A stretch of DNA of 64,000 nt. It comes from Actinomyces urinae. Its GTDB lineage: Bacteria; Actinomycetota; Actinomycetes; Actinomycetales; Actinomycetaceae. Positions 53,491 to 62,290 of the stretch are shown one piece after another. Both the position numbers and the translations under genes were made by a program. A model generated the notes under the pieces. The model did no database searches. It was not told where the DNA came from and worked only from the letters and a program-made list of their open reading frames with translations. The DNA lies in the NCBI RefSeq assembly GCF_900119695.1, contig NZ_LT632547.1, positions 124,001 through 188,000 of the forward strand, in the 5' to 3' direction. Position 1 is the first letter of the stretch. Each line of letters begins with the position of its first letter.

Positions 53491-55491
53491 TTGACCGATT
53501 CAAGAATATTAGTCTTAAAACGAGGGCTCGCACTGGCTCTGAGTGCGTTGCTATTCGTTACGCTTTTGGTTTTTAATACCATTTCTTCTGCTCCCGCACA
53601 GGCAGCTGAAAGACCGTTCCCTGACTACGACCTGAGCTTTGAGTGGATCCACGGCCAGGTTGATCCGGATTGGAAACAGGGCGACCCGGGAGATGGCTGC
53701 ATCAGGTCCGATGAGAACGAAGTTACACCGCTTTCACACTTCGGTTTCAAAGCGAAACTTAATCCATGTGATGGCGTGCGTACTACCATGAAGTTTAAAT
53801 TCGACACTGTTGACCCAGACATGGCTCCGACGCTTAATTTCCGCTTTGGCGTGACGTGGCAGTACACCAGAAGAAGCGATAACGATCCGTACACCTGGAA
53901 GCCAGTTGAAAACTTCAAACTCGATGGCGAGCTGGTGCCCGCGGATAAGTATGACCCGTCTAATCAAGAGCAGGTAGTCGAGAAGAATGCGGATGGCTCT
54001 TGGAAGCATTTCAATGACAAGGTGACCGATTTCTTTAAGCCGATACACGTCGTTTTTGACGACGAGTTTTACAATGACGAAGTACACACCTTCCAGTGGG
54101 ACGCGTACCTGCCCGCTGATGGTGATCAGGCGGGTATGTCCATTGGCACCGGTTCAACCGGTGACACTCAAGGTGGATCGATTGGCGCAAAGGCAAACGG
54201 CCTGTACGTGAGCATTCCAGCCTACGCCGACTATCGCTATGTTCTTGATTCTGAATACCGTGCGGTACAGAATGTCGACGAAGAGGCAAAGATTCCGAAT
54301 CGACGCCAGTCATTCTGGTCCGGCCCGATCGAGGGATCGACTTACACCACCATCACATGTCTGGAAGATCAATTGCTGGAGCCTGTGATGGCGCAGCAGA
54401 GCATCACCGACATCTACCCCGAGCTAGCTGGGGTAGTGGAGAATCCTGGAGAGGTTACGTTCCAAGATGGCTCTGGCAGTTATGCACTAGCGCGTTACCC
54501 GTACGAGTTCTACGTAGGGCAACCAGGAAACTGGACGTCGCTTTCGGGTTTGAGACTGATGAATTGGGACGATGAATCGCAAAAGTTCTTCCCTCACGGG
54601 GATAAGAACATTCCTTACAAGCCGACATTTGATTCGGTGAAGAAGGAGATCCCTGGTTATACCTACGTTGACAACGACCTGCCGATCCTTGAAGACGGGC
54701 GTATGGATATGCCTAACTACGTGCGCGTAAAGGCGCCAAACTTCGAGCTGTCGTATCACAAGACGCCGGGCGTAGAGACGCAGCACATGTATTTCACCTA
54801 CAAGAAGAATCCTGGCACGTTCAAGCTCTCTAAGCAGGACGGGGACGGCAGTGCTCTGGCAGGTGCACACTTTGAGCTGTATCAGCTGGTCAACGATAAA
54901 CCATCCCCTTGTGGTGTTGAGCCAGATTTGACCAACACGGAAGAGATCACCGTATGCCCGGTGCGTACCCCGTCCTCACCGAGTGAACTGCAGGAGATGC
55001 TCAATACCACCCCGGCCAACTGCGAGAGCAAGCTGGTTCGTAAGGTTGTGCTAGAAGGCTTTAACGCAGATGGTTCGTTTACCACTGGAGCAGATGGTAC
55101 GTTTGCGCCCGAAGGGGAACCTGCCCTGGAGCCGGGCAATTACTTCGCTCGCGAAATTGGTGCCCCGAAGGATTATGAGATCTTGAATGAATACATTCCA
55201 TTTGAGGTTCCATTGCAGACAGAACAGGACGATGAGGGCAATCCTGTGGTGGTTCCCGTAGACGTTAACGTCAAGAACTACAAGACTCCGCCTCCTCCAA
55301 CCACGGAGCCGAGCACGGAGCCAACTACGGAGCCGAGCACCGAGCCGAGCACGGAGCCAACTACTCCGACTACGCAGCCGCCTACTCCGCATCTGCCAAA
55401 GACCGGTGTAGCACCCCTGTGGCCCGCTGCGGTAATTCTGTTCGCAGCAGGAGCGGTACTCACTGTCGTTCGTAAGAAGAACGCACGGTAA
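53491..55491 (+). CDS. LPXTG-anchored surface protein with SpaA-like domain (putative adhesin/pilin)
   Basis: A 666-aa secreted, wall-anchored protein. Signal peptide (about 1-38: GLALALSALLFVTLLVFN, APAQA cleavage), a large N-terminal region I do not recognise (about 40-435, aromatic and Asp-rich), a SpaA/prealbumin-like domain (about 440-595: GTFKLSKQDGDGSALAGAHFEL), a TEPST/TEPTT repeat spacer (about 600-634), LPKTG (635-639), hydrophobic helix and RKKNAR tail, the complete sortase signal. TTG 53491 is the start, with AAGGGG at 53479-53484; an earlier TTG 53476 overlaps that site. No sortase or other pilin gene is nearby, so the single gene is probably anchored by a housekeeping sortase. 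Lies between two tRNA clusters. Confidence 0.87.
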   Translation: MTDSRILVLKRGLALALSALLFVTLLVFNTISSAPAQAAERPFPDYDLSFEWIHGQVDPDWKQGDPGDGCIRSDENEVTPLSHFGFKAKLNPCDGVRTTMKFKFDTVDPDMAPTLNFRFGVTWQYTRRSDNDPYTWKPVENFKLDGELVPADKYDPSNQEQVVEKNADGSWKHFNDKVTDFFKPIHVVFDDEFYNDEVHTFQWDAYLPADGDQAGMSIGTGSTGDTQGGSIGAKANGLYVSIPAYADYRYVLDSEYRAVQNVDEEAKIPNRRQSFWSGPIEGSTYTTITCLEDQLLEPVMAQQSITDIYPELAGVVENPGEVTFQDGSGSYALARYPYEFYVGQPGNWTSLSGLRLMNWDDESQKFFPHGDKNIPYKPTFDSVKKEIPGYTYVDNDLPILEDGRMDMPNYVRVKAPNFELSYHKTPGVETQHMYFTYKKNPGTFKLSKQDGDGSALAGAHFELYQLVNDKPSPCGVEPDLTNTEEITVCPVRTPSSPSELQEMLNTTPANCESKLVRKVVLEGFNADGSFTTGADGTFAPEGEPALEPGNYFAREIGAPKDYEILNEYIPFEVPLQTEQDDEGNPVVVPVDVNVKNYKTPPPPTTEPSTEPTTEPSTEPSTEPTTPTTQPPTPHLPKTGVAPLWPAAVILFAAGAVLTVVRKKNAR

Positions 55492-55524
55492 CGGTATGCA
55501 TGCGGCGTGACTAACAGCCGCGCG

Positions 55525-55568
55525 AATTAAATCGGGTGTCTGGTATCTACCAGGCACCCGATTTAATT
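55525..55568. terminator. 21-bp hairpin after the LPXTG gene
   Basis: Arms 55525-55545 and 55548-55568 are complementary with one G-T pair and a tiny loop; the edges are AATTAAAT/ATTTAATT, giving a T-rich 3' side. Strong terminator. Confidence 0.85.
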
Positions 55569-55659
55569 ACAGAACCCGCTGTTTCTAGAGGGCTTCCATG
55601 GTAGTTAGGACAGCCTACTCATGCTGGAAAACCGAGTTTTCGTATATGACAATGTGGCT

Positions 55660-57567
55660 ATGCGTTCTGTTTTCAAGTTCTTCAAGTCGTACCCGCAAGT
55701 TGGTGCAACGCTCTTTGTTGGTGTAACGGCCGGCCTTCTTGAGCTCGGCAATGTGGGCTGGGTGCGCTGGTACGTTTCGGCATTCGCTCTTGTGATGGCC
55801 CTGATCCTCGCGTGGGACATGGTGACGGAAATCATGTCAGGTGCGTGGGGCGTGGACCTTCTTGCCATAACTGCGATAGTCTCGACGGTTTTGGTGGGCG
55901 AGTATTGGGCCGCCCTAATCGTTTGCCTCATGCTTTCGGGCGGCGAAGCGTTGGAAGACTTCGCTGGCAATAGAGCGAAGTCGCAGCTAACGGGTCTCTT
56001 GGAGGGCGCGCCCACCGTCGCCCATATATTGGATGACGCCGGGGTGCCAAAGGACGTACCGATCGAAGAGATTGAACTCGGTGCTCGCCTGCTTGTGCGG
56101 CCAGGCGAAGTGGTGCCGGTGGATGGCGTATTGGAGTCAGATTTTGCTCTGACTGAGGAATCCTCGCTGACTGGAGAGCCTCTTCCGGTGGAACACCACA
56201 AGGGAGATGAGCTGCTTTCTGGCGGCGTTAACGGTGCGGACGCGATTATCATGAGCGCTACAGCGGTTGCGGCACAGTCCCAGTATCAGAAGATCATTGA
56301 GCTGGTTCGACAAGCACAGGATTCTCAGGCTCCGGCGGTGCGCCTGGCGGATAAGGTTGCGGTTCCATTCACCGTGTTCGCGTTCATCATTGCGGGCATC
56401 GCCTACTGGATTTCGGGCGACATGGTTCGCATCGCTGAGGTGCTCGTTGTAGCAACGCCGTGCCCGCTGCTCATTGCGGCGCCTGTTGCATTCCTGGGCG
56501 GCATGAACCGTTCGGCGAAGGAAGGCATCATTATCAAAGACTCGGGAACACTCGAGCGTCTTTCAAAAATCAACACGGTTGCAATGGATAAGACAGGTAC
56601 GCTTACTTTTGGTGACCCACAGCTCTCCCATATTCACGTGGCGGAGGGCGTTGACGGGGCGGAACTATTCGCCATGGTTGCTGCCGTTGAAAGCTACTCT
56701 GCGCACGTCCTTGCCTCCGCGATTGTGGCGGCTGCAAACCAGCTGGACATTCAGATGCCTTTAGCGCAAAACGTTACCGAGACAACCGGCAAGGGTGTTA
56801 CCGGCGAGGTCCTTGGTCACAAGGTAGAGGTTGGCTCCGGTTCGTGGCTAAGCGATGGCATCAAGCGCGTGAAGCTCCATTCTGGGCAGATTCTGGTCCA
56901 CGCGCGCGTAGATGGTAAGTGGGCGGGCGCGTTCAGCCTGGAAGATAAGGTGCGTCCAGACGCGGCCACCACGGTTGCAGCTTTCAAAGACTTTGGTGTA
57001 GAGCACGTCATGATGATCACCGGAGATGGCGAGGAAACTGCGAAATCTATTGCCAACATGGTTGGTATTGACGAGGTCCGCTACTCACTACTGCCCAAGC
57101 AAAAAGTTGACGCAGTGAAATCGGCTAAACACCCGGTTGTGGCGGTAGGCGATGGCGTTAATGATGCTCCCGTCCTGGCAGTTGCAAATGTTGGCATCGC
57201 GATGGGAGCGCGAGGCTCATCCGCAGCTTCTGAGTCTGCTGATGTGGTTGTGATGCTAGACGACATTTACCGTGCCGCAAGGTCTGTCACCATCGGTAAG
57301 CGAACAATGAGGGTTGCCATGCAAGCGATTGGTATTGGCGTGGGCCTATCGGTAATCCTCATGCTGATTGGCGCAACCGGCGTGATGCCCGCCGTAGTTG
57401 GTGCGTTCATGCAGGAAATCATCGACCTGGCATGCATTTTGTGGGCACTACTGGCAGCCCGCCCCGGTAAGGACGAGACACCAATCAATGAAGTGCTGAA
57501 GAAATTTGATGAAGAAGAGAGTCCCACAAAGCTGAATTCTCTAAAGTCTTTGATCGTTGAGGCCTAG
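55660..57567 (+). CDS. Heavy-metal-type P-type ATPase without N-terminal metal-binding domain
   Basis: A 635-aa membrane ATPase. Transmembrane pairs at the start (VGATLFVGVTAGLLEL, WYVSAFALVMALILAW), actuator SLTGEPLPV, ion-site helix VVATPCPLLIAAPVA, phosphorylation site DKTGTLT, and GDGVNDAPVL hinge are all visible. The ion-site motif is CPL rather than CPC/CPH/SPC, and the P1B-specific SEHP loop reads SAHVL, so the transported ion cannot be named; Zn/Cd/Co-type is only a family guess. There is no HMA or His-rich leader. ATG 55660 follows GACAAT (55648-55653) by 6 nt, a leaderless-type start; ATG 55621 is an upstream alternative. Flanked by the adhesin and a tRNA cluster. Confidence 0.84.
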   Translation: MRSVFKFFKSYPQVGATLFVGVTAGLLELGNVGWVRWYVSAFALVMALILAWDMVTEIMSGAWGVDLLAITAIVSTVLVGEYWAALIVCLMLSGGEALEDFAGNRAKSQLTGLLEGAPTVAHILDDAGVPKDVPIEEIELGARLLVRPGEVVPVDGVLESDFALTEESSLTGEPLPVEHHKGDELLSGGVNGADAIIMSATAVAAQSQYQKIIELVRQAQDSQAPAVRLADKVAVPFTVFAFIIAGIAYWISGDMVRIAEVLVVATPCPLLIAAPVAFLGGMNRSAKEGIIIKDSGTLERLSKINTVAMDKTGTLTFGDPQLSHIHVAEGVDGAELFAMVAAVESYSAHVLASAIVAAANQLDIQMPLAQNVTETTGKGVTGEVLGHKVEVGSGSWLSDGIKRVKLHSGQILVHARVDGKWAGAFSLEDKVRPDAATTVAAFKDFGVEHVMMITGDGEETAKSIANMVGIDEVRYSLLPKQKVDAVKSAKHPVVAVGDGVNDAPVLAVANVGIAMGARGSSAASESADVVVMLDDIYRAARSVTIGKRTMRVAMQAIGIGVGLSVILMLIGATGVMPAVVGAFMQEIIDLACILWALLAARPGKDETPINEVLKKFDEEESPTKLNSLKSLIVEA

Positions 57568-57653
57568 GCTTGTTGCGCGGATTTGTTCTACTGAAATAAA
57601 TCGCGTAAAGTATCGCATGCACCAAACAGCAACACGCTAAATGGTGTGTCCAG

Positions 57654-57730
57654 TACGCGGATGTGGCTCAGTTGGTAGAGCATCACCTTGCCAAGGTGAG
57701 GGTCGCGGGTTCGAGTCCCGTCATCCGCTC
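57654..57730. repeat. 77-bp direct repeat, copy 2 (tRNA-Gly)
   Basis: Exact copy of 53191-53267. Sequences on both outer sides diverge at once, so the repeat is the tRNA gene plus a few bases. Confidence 0.9.
57657..57729 (+). tRNA. tRNA-Gly(GCC), copy 2
   Basis: Identical in all 73 nt to the copy at 53194, with anticodon GCC, T discriminator and no encoded CCA. First gene of a Gly-Cys-Val cluster. Confidence 0.96.
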
Positions 57731-57762
57731 TGTTGGGGCCAGGTCGCTGGTAATCCAACTTT

Positions 57763-57833
57763 GGTGGGTTGGCCGAGTGGTTAGGCAGCGGCCTGCAAAG
57801 CCGTATACACCGGTTCGAATCCGGTACCCACCT
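57763..57833 (+). tRNA. tRNA-Cys(GCA)
   Basis: 71-nt cloverleaf: acceptor GGTGGGT/ACCCACC, T discriminator, anticodon loop CTGCAAA with GCA, T arm CCGGTTCGAATCCGG. CCA is not encoded. The next tRNA begins 2 nt after it. Confidence 0.95.
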
Positions 57834-57834
57834 C

Positions 57835-57909
57835 GGGCGATTGGCGCAGTGGTAGCGCGCTTCCTTCACACGGAAGAGGTCACTGGTTCGAACCCAGTAT
57901 CGCCCACCA
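57835..57909 (+). tRNA. tRNA-Val(CAC), CCA encoded
   Basis: Acceptor GGGCGAT/ATCGCCC, A discriminator at 57906 and CCA at 57907-57909. The anticodon loop TTCACAC has U33 and CAC. Very close in sequence to the tRNA-Val(GAC) at 53268, suggesting duplication with anticodon change. Confidence 0.95.
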
Positions 57910-57999
57910 GTGCTTTTTCCTCCTCGCCGTATTGCTACGGGCTATTCCAAACCGGTTTAACATGTAGCATTGTTAAAGCATCTGACGACGGGGAGTTCC

Positions 58000-59049
58000 A
58001 TGACTTTTGAGTTGATTCGCATCTCGGCTGAAGAAATGAAAGTTAAGGCAGCTGGCGTGAAGCCTCTTCCAGTCGAACAATCTGACGCATGGGACGATTT
58101 CGAGACGCGGGTTGGCCGCAGGGTTTTTGGTCGGTATGAGTTTGTAAAGTCCGGGCGGACTATCGCACTAATCTCGCTAACCGAACATGACATTCGCGGC
58201 GTGAAGTTCCTGTGGGCAAAGAAGGGCCCCGTCTGGTTGCGTTCGCAGTCGCCTGACAACGAGGCTGCGTTCCGCGAGGCACTTGTCTCAGAAGTGAGGA
58301 AACGCGACCCAAAGGTTGCGTTCGTGCGCCTGCATGCGAGGTATTCGGCTCCGGATCTGAAAGAGCTGATCAATACGATGTCGTATGACAGGACGGTATT
58401 GATCGACACGTGTGGTGGCGACATGGAAAAGATGCTTGCCGCAATGCCGAAGGATGGACGTCGCTCCATGCGTCGCTCGTTCAAACGCGCGCAGGAGGGA
58501 GGGGCGCAGGCCGTTGACCTTACCGACATTGATCGTGAAGCTTTCAACGAGATTTACGCTGTCATTGCAGAGACGGCGAATCGCAATGGTTTCTCGATCC
58601 ACCCGATAAGTGTGTACTGGAACATGCTGGATGCGCTTCGCCCGAATCACGCGCGTCTGTACGGGGTTCGCTACGAGGGCGCCATAGTTGCTTGGGTAAT
58701 GATCGTTATGAATGATGGTGAAGCCGCAGCCTACTACGGGGCGCACTCTAGCGCGGGTAGAGAGGTGCTGGCCAGCGAGTACTTGGATTGCTGGACAACA
58801 ATGGAGTTGGGTAAAGAAGGCATAGTTAGCCTCGACCTCATGGGCGTGGATTCTACAAGGTTCCCAGAACTGTATGAGCTCGGGATCTATAAGCGGCGCT
58901 TCGCCGCGGCTGCAATCGAGGTCGACGGTGCGTGGGACCTTCCCGTGCACCCGGTCCTCTTCGATGGGTTGCGCATCGCCAAGCAGGGTAAACGCGCCTA
59001 TACGGGTGCGCGAGCCCTGGGTGAAAAGCTCCTCAACAAGGTTCGATAG
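58000..59049 (+). CDS. FemAB-family peptidoglycan bridge aminoacyltransferase
   Basis: A 349-aa cytosolic enzyme of the Fem/lipid II:aminoacyl-tRNA transferase family, made of two GNAT-like subdomains. Recognisable segments are GRRVFGRYEFVKSGRTIAL, VWLRSQSPDNEAAFREAL, PKDGRRSMRRSFKRA and the C-terminal LDLMGVDSTRFPELYELGIYKRRF, which is typical of FemX/MurM-like proteins. Family members transfer amino acids from aminoacyl-tRNA to the peptidoglycan Lys side chain; which amino acid is used here is unknown. ACGGGGAG precedes ATG 58000; an in-frame ATG 57970 lacks one. It lies right after tRNA-Gly/Cys/Val genes, which is probably coincidence. thrS follows after 81 bp. Confidence 0.85.
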   Translation: MTFELIRISAEEMKVKAAGVKPLPVEQSDAWDDFETRVGRRVFGRYEFVKSGRTIALISLTEHDIRGVKFLWAKKGPVWLRSQSPDNEAAFREALVSEVRKRDPKVAFVRLHARYSAPDLKELINTMSYDRTVLIDTCGGDMEKMLAAMPKDGRRSMRRSFKRAQEGGAQAVDLTDIDREAFNEIYAVIAETANRNGFSIHPISVYWNMLDALRPNHARLYGVRYEGAIVAWVMIVMNDGEAAAYYGAHSSAGREVLASEYLDCWTTMELGKEGIVSLDLMGVDSTRFPELYELGIYKRRFAAAAIEVDGAWDLPVHPVLFDGLRIAKQGKRAYTGARALGEKLLNKVR

Positions 59050-59130
59050 CCCGCTACCTTTTACACTGGACCGTGCGAGCGCGGTACGATAACAACTAGT
59101 AGTTTGTTGAGAAGATTATTAGGAGTTCTC

Positions 59131-61128
59131 GTGGCCGAAATCAGGGCGCAAATTGATGGTGAAGAAGTCGCTATTGAAGCGGGTACCACCGGTACGGAGT
59201 TCTTCAAGGATCAGCGCATGATTATCGCGATGCGAGTAAACGGCGAGGCTAAGGATCTGTACCTGGAGATCCCTGAGGGTGCCACCGTCGAAGGCATTGA
59301 TATCAGCTCTGATGAAGGTTTGGCCATCCTGCGTCACTCGTGTACGCACGTAATGGCACAGGCAGTGCAAGATATCAACCCGCAGGTTAACTTGGGCATC
59401 GGTCCTCCGGTCAAGGATGGTTTCTACTACGATTTCGGCAACGTAGACCCGTTCACCCCCGAGGATCTCAAAGAGATCGAGAAGCGTATGAAGCGCATCG
59501 TGAAGGAGGGGCAGGTTTTCCGCCGCCGCGTCGTGTCTGCCAAAGAGGCCGAGGCCGAGCTGGCCGATCAGCCGTATAAGCTTCACCTCATCTCATCAAA
59601 GGGGAATACGGACGCCGAAGGCGCTTCTGTTGAGGTCGGGGGCAGCGAGCTCACGATGTACGACAACCGCAATCGCAAGGACGAGACGGTTTGGACCGAT
59701 CTTTGTCGCGGTCCGCACATTCCTAATACGAAGCTGATCGGGAATGGCTTTAAGTTGATGAAGACTTCGGCCGCATACTGGTTGGGTAACCAGGCTAACG
59801 ACCAGTTACAGCGCATTTACGGCACTGCGTGGCCATCGAAGGATGAACTGACGGCTTACATCACCCGTCTTGAGGAAGCTGAAAGGCGCGATCACCGCAA
59901 GCTGGGCAACGAGCTTGACCTGTTCTCATTCCCGGACGAGGTTGGGTCCGGTTTGGCAGTGTTCCACCCGAAGGGCGGCATTGTCCGTATGGAGATGGAG
60001 GAGTACTCGCGCAGGCGTCATATTGAGGCCGGCTATGACTTCGTGTACACGCCCCATATCACTAAGGGTGCGCTTTTTGAGAAGTCGGGCCACCTGAGCT
60101 GGTACAAGGACGGTATGTACCCGGCGATGCACCTGGACGAGGTTGTTGATGAAGAGACCGGAAAGGTTGTGAAGGAGGGGCAGGATTATTACCTGAAGCC
60201 AATGAACTGCCCTATGCACAATCTGATTTTCGCGTCGAAGGGGCGTTCTTACCGCGATCTCCCGCTGCGACTGTTCGAGTTCGGTACGGTTTACCGTTAC
60301 GAGAAGTCGGGCGTGGTGCATGGCCTCGCTCGCGGACGCGGGTTTACCCAGGATGATGCGCATATCTACTGCACGCGTGAACAGATGAAAGATGAGCTAA
60401 CCGGCCTCCTTGAGTTCGTACTGGACTTGCTTCGCGATTACGGCCTCGATGATTTTTATCTGGAGCTGTCCACGAAGGATCCGCACAAGTTTGTGGGCGA
60501 TGATGCGACGTGGGAAGAGGCAACTCGCACGCTCGAAGAGGTGGCTACCGCTTCGGGCTTGGACCTGGTTCCAGATCCGGGCGGAGCAGCATTCTACGGT
60601 CCGAAGATTTCGGTGCAGGCTAAGGACGCTATCGGGCGCACCTGGCAAATGTCCACGATCCAGTTGGACTTCAACCTGCCTGAGCGTTTCGAGCTTGAAT
60701 ACACTGCGGCTGATGGCACGCTCAAACGTCCGGTGATGATTCACCGCGCTCTGTTTGGCTCCATCGAGCGTTTCTTTGCTGTCCTCACCGAACACTACGC
60801 GGGTGCTTTCCCGGCGTGGCTCGCCCCCGTCCAGGTTCGCGCGATTCCGGTCGCCGACGTCTTCACGGACTATTTGGAGGAAGTGGCGGGCAAGCTTCGT
60901 GCGCAAGGCATTCGCGTAGAAGTGGACAAGTCGGATGACCGTTTCGGTAAGAAGATCCGCAATGCGTCGAAGGACAAGATTCCGTTCACCCTGATTGCGG
61001 GCGGCGAGGACGTCGAAGCCAGCGCGGTCTCGTTCCGCTTCAGGGACGGTTCACAAGATAACAACGTGCCCGTTGACGAGGCAGTGGCACGCATCGTTAC
61101 AGCTGTGAAGGAACGGCGAAATAACTGA
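59131..61128 (+). CDS. thrS: Threonyl-tRNA synthetase
   Basis: Class II synthetase charging tRNA-Thr. 665 aa from GTG 59131, which has AGGAG 5 nt upstream (an in-frame TTG 59104 lacks one). N-terminal TGS domain, editing domain with [10 protein letters not shown], catalytic core with MNCPMHN (zinc Cys), [29 protein letters not shown] (motif 2) and [12 protein letters not shown] (motif 3), and C-terminal anticodon domain ([13 protein letters not shown]). The leader is short and has no T-box-like structure. First gene of an operon with HIT, pgsA, patA and pimA, in the same order as M. tuberculosis Rv2614c-Rv2610c. Confidence 0.96.
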   Translation: MAEIRAQIDGEEVAIEAGTTGTEFFKDQRMIIAMRVNGEAKDLYLEIPEGATVEGIDISSDEGLAILRHSCTHVMAQAVQDINPQVNLGIGPPVKDGFYYDFGNVDPFTPEDLKEIEKRMKRIVKEGQVFRRRVVSAKEAEAELADQPYKLHLISSKGNTDAEGASVEVGGSELTMYDNRNRKDETVWTDLCRGPHIPNTKLIGNGFKLMKTSAAYWLGNQANDQLQRIYGTAWPSKDELTAYITRLEEAERRDHRKLGNELDLFSFPDEVGSGLAVFHPKGGIVRMEMEEYSRRRHIEAGYDFVYTPHITKGALFEKSGHLSWYKDGMYPAMHLDEVVDEETGKVVKEGQDYYLKPMNCPMHNLIFASKGRSYRDLPLRLFEFGTVYRYEKSGVVHGLARGRGFTQDDAHIYCTREQMKDELTGLLEFVLDLLRDYGLDDFYLELSTKDPHKFVGDDATWEEATRTLEEVATASGLDLVPDPGGAAFYGPKISVQAKDAIGRTWQMSTIQLDFNLPERFELEYTAADGTLKRPVMIHRALFGSIERFFAVLTEHYAGAFPAWLAPVQVRAIPVADVFTDYLEEVAGKLRAQGIRVEVDKSDDRFGKKIRNASKDKIPFTLIAGGEDVEASAVSFRFRDGSQDNNVPVDEAVARIVTAVKERRNN

Positions 61129-61670
61129 TGGAGGTCGAAAGCTCACTTCAGTTTGCGGGGGTCCCGGACGCATTCCAGCGTCTGTGGACGCCGCACCGCA
61201 TGGCGTATGTTGAGGGTGAAGAAAAGCCGGCAACGCCCAGCAGCTGTGACTGTCCGTTCTGCCGCGCACCTTCGCTTAGTGATGAAGAAGGGCTGATTGT
61301 TCATCGAGGCGAGCATGCTTTCGTCCTCATGAATCTATTTCCATATAACTCTGGCCACCTACTGGTGTGCCCCTATCGGCATATTTCGCTGTATCCGGAC
61401 ATCAGCGTGGAAGAGCGAGGCGAGATTGCGGAGCTAACCGTGCGCGCGATGGAGGTACTCACCAAGGCCGTGGGTGCGCAGGGTTTCAACCTGGGAATGA
61501 ATCAGGGCGAGGTAGCGGGCGCAGGTATTGCGGCGCACCTGCATCAGCACGTTGTACCTCGTTATAAGGGGGATGCGAACTTCTTGCCCGTGATTGGCCA
61601 GACCAAGGCCGTGCCGCAGTTGATTGAGGACGCGCGGCAGATTCTGGTTGAAAACTGGGAGCGTGTGTAG
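61128..61670 (+). CDS. HIT-family nucleotide phosphorylase/hydrolase (Rv2613c-like)
   Basis: A 180-aa HIT protein. HLHQHVVPR is the histidine-triad catalytic motif; CDCPFC near residue 40 and FVLMNLFPYNSGHLLVCPYRH complete the fold. The M. tuberculosis homologue in the same operon position is an Ap4A phosphorylase, so cleavage of diadenosine polyphosphates, a possible by-product of the upstream synthetase, is a reasonable inference. ATG 61128 overlaps the thrS stop by one base (TGATG), so translation is coupled. Confidence 0.9.
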   Translation: MEVESSLQFAGVPDAFQRLWTPHRMAYVEGEEKPATPSSCDCPFCRAPSLSDEEGLIVHRGEHAFVLMNLFPYNSGHLLVCPYRHISLYPDISVEERGEIAELTVRAMEVLTKAVGAQGFNLGMNQGEVAGAGIAAHLHQHVVPRYKGDANFLPVIGQTKAVPQLIEDARQILVENWERV

Positions 61671-62290
61671 TGCTCGGAAATCACGGCAGAGGACTGGTGA
61701 AGCAGGTTTTCACCGCGCCAGCCAAAGTGCTTGCTCGCCTTGGCATCACACCGAACCAAGTGACGGTAGTGGGTACGGTCCTATCTATCGCGACCGCGGT
61801 AGGCCTTTTAGGAACGGGACAATGGATAATCGGGCCAATTGTGCTGGCAGTGATCCTATTCGCAGACTCGCTTGATGGGACTCTAGCGCGGCTGACCGGT
61901 GGCGCATCTACCTATGGGGCCTTCCTCGATTCCACTCTTGACCGGCTCAGTGATGGTGCCGTGTTTGGGTCCCTCACTTTTGCGATCGCTACGCAGTTTG
62001 CTCCTTCCTTGGAGAGAACTTGGGCGTTCATAGCTGGCCTCATCTCAATGATTGGTGCGGTGACGGTTTCATATGCTCGAGCGCGGGCCGAGGCCGTGGG
62101 GGCGCAAGCCAAGGTGGGGATCGCCGAACGTACGGACAGGTTAATTGTTGGGCTTGTGGGCGCGTTCCTGGTTGGCTTGGGTCTGCCGCTTTGGGTCATG
62201 GTGATCGCCCTTTCCTGGGTTGCCTTTGCTTCACTCTTTACGGTGGCACAGCGCATTTTCGCTGCGAAGCGGGAGCTGAGCGGTAAGTGA
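61670..62290 (+). CDS. pgsA: CDP-alcohol phosphatidyltransferase, probable phosphatidylinositol(-phosphate) synthase
   Basis: A 206-aa membrane enzyme that transfers a phosphatidyl group from CDP-diacylglycerol to an inositol (phosphate) headgroup. The CDP-AP signature DG..AR...G...D...D is seen as DSLDGTLARLTGGASTYGAFLDSTLDR split over two helices (about residues 66-92). Six hydrophobic helices. Placement between HIT and the PIM acyltransferase/mannosyltransferase identifies it as the PgsA1-type enzyme. GTG 61670 overlaps the HIT stop by one base (TAGTG). Confidence 0.9.
   Translation: MLGNHGRGLVKQVFTAPAKVLARLGITPNQVTVVGTVLSIATAVGLLGTGQWIIGPIVLAVILFADSLDGTLARLTGGASTYGAFLDSTLDRLSDGAVFGSLTFAIATQFAPSLERTWAFIAGLISMIGAVTVSYARARAEAVGAQAKVGIAERTDRLIVGLVGAFLVGLGLPLWVMVIALSWVAFASLFTVAQRIFAAKRELSGK

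Noticed and set aside
53343-57653. Mobile element or integrase in the tRNA-flanked segment
   Set aside because: No transposase, integrase or terminal inverted repeats are seen; only the tRNA-Gly direct repeats support an insertion.
59050-59130. T-box or other riboswitch ahead of thrS
   Set aside because: The gap is only about 80 bp and shows no T-box sequence or terminator/antiterminator pair.
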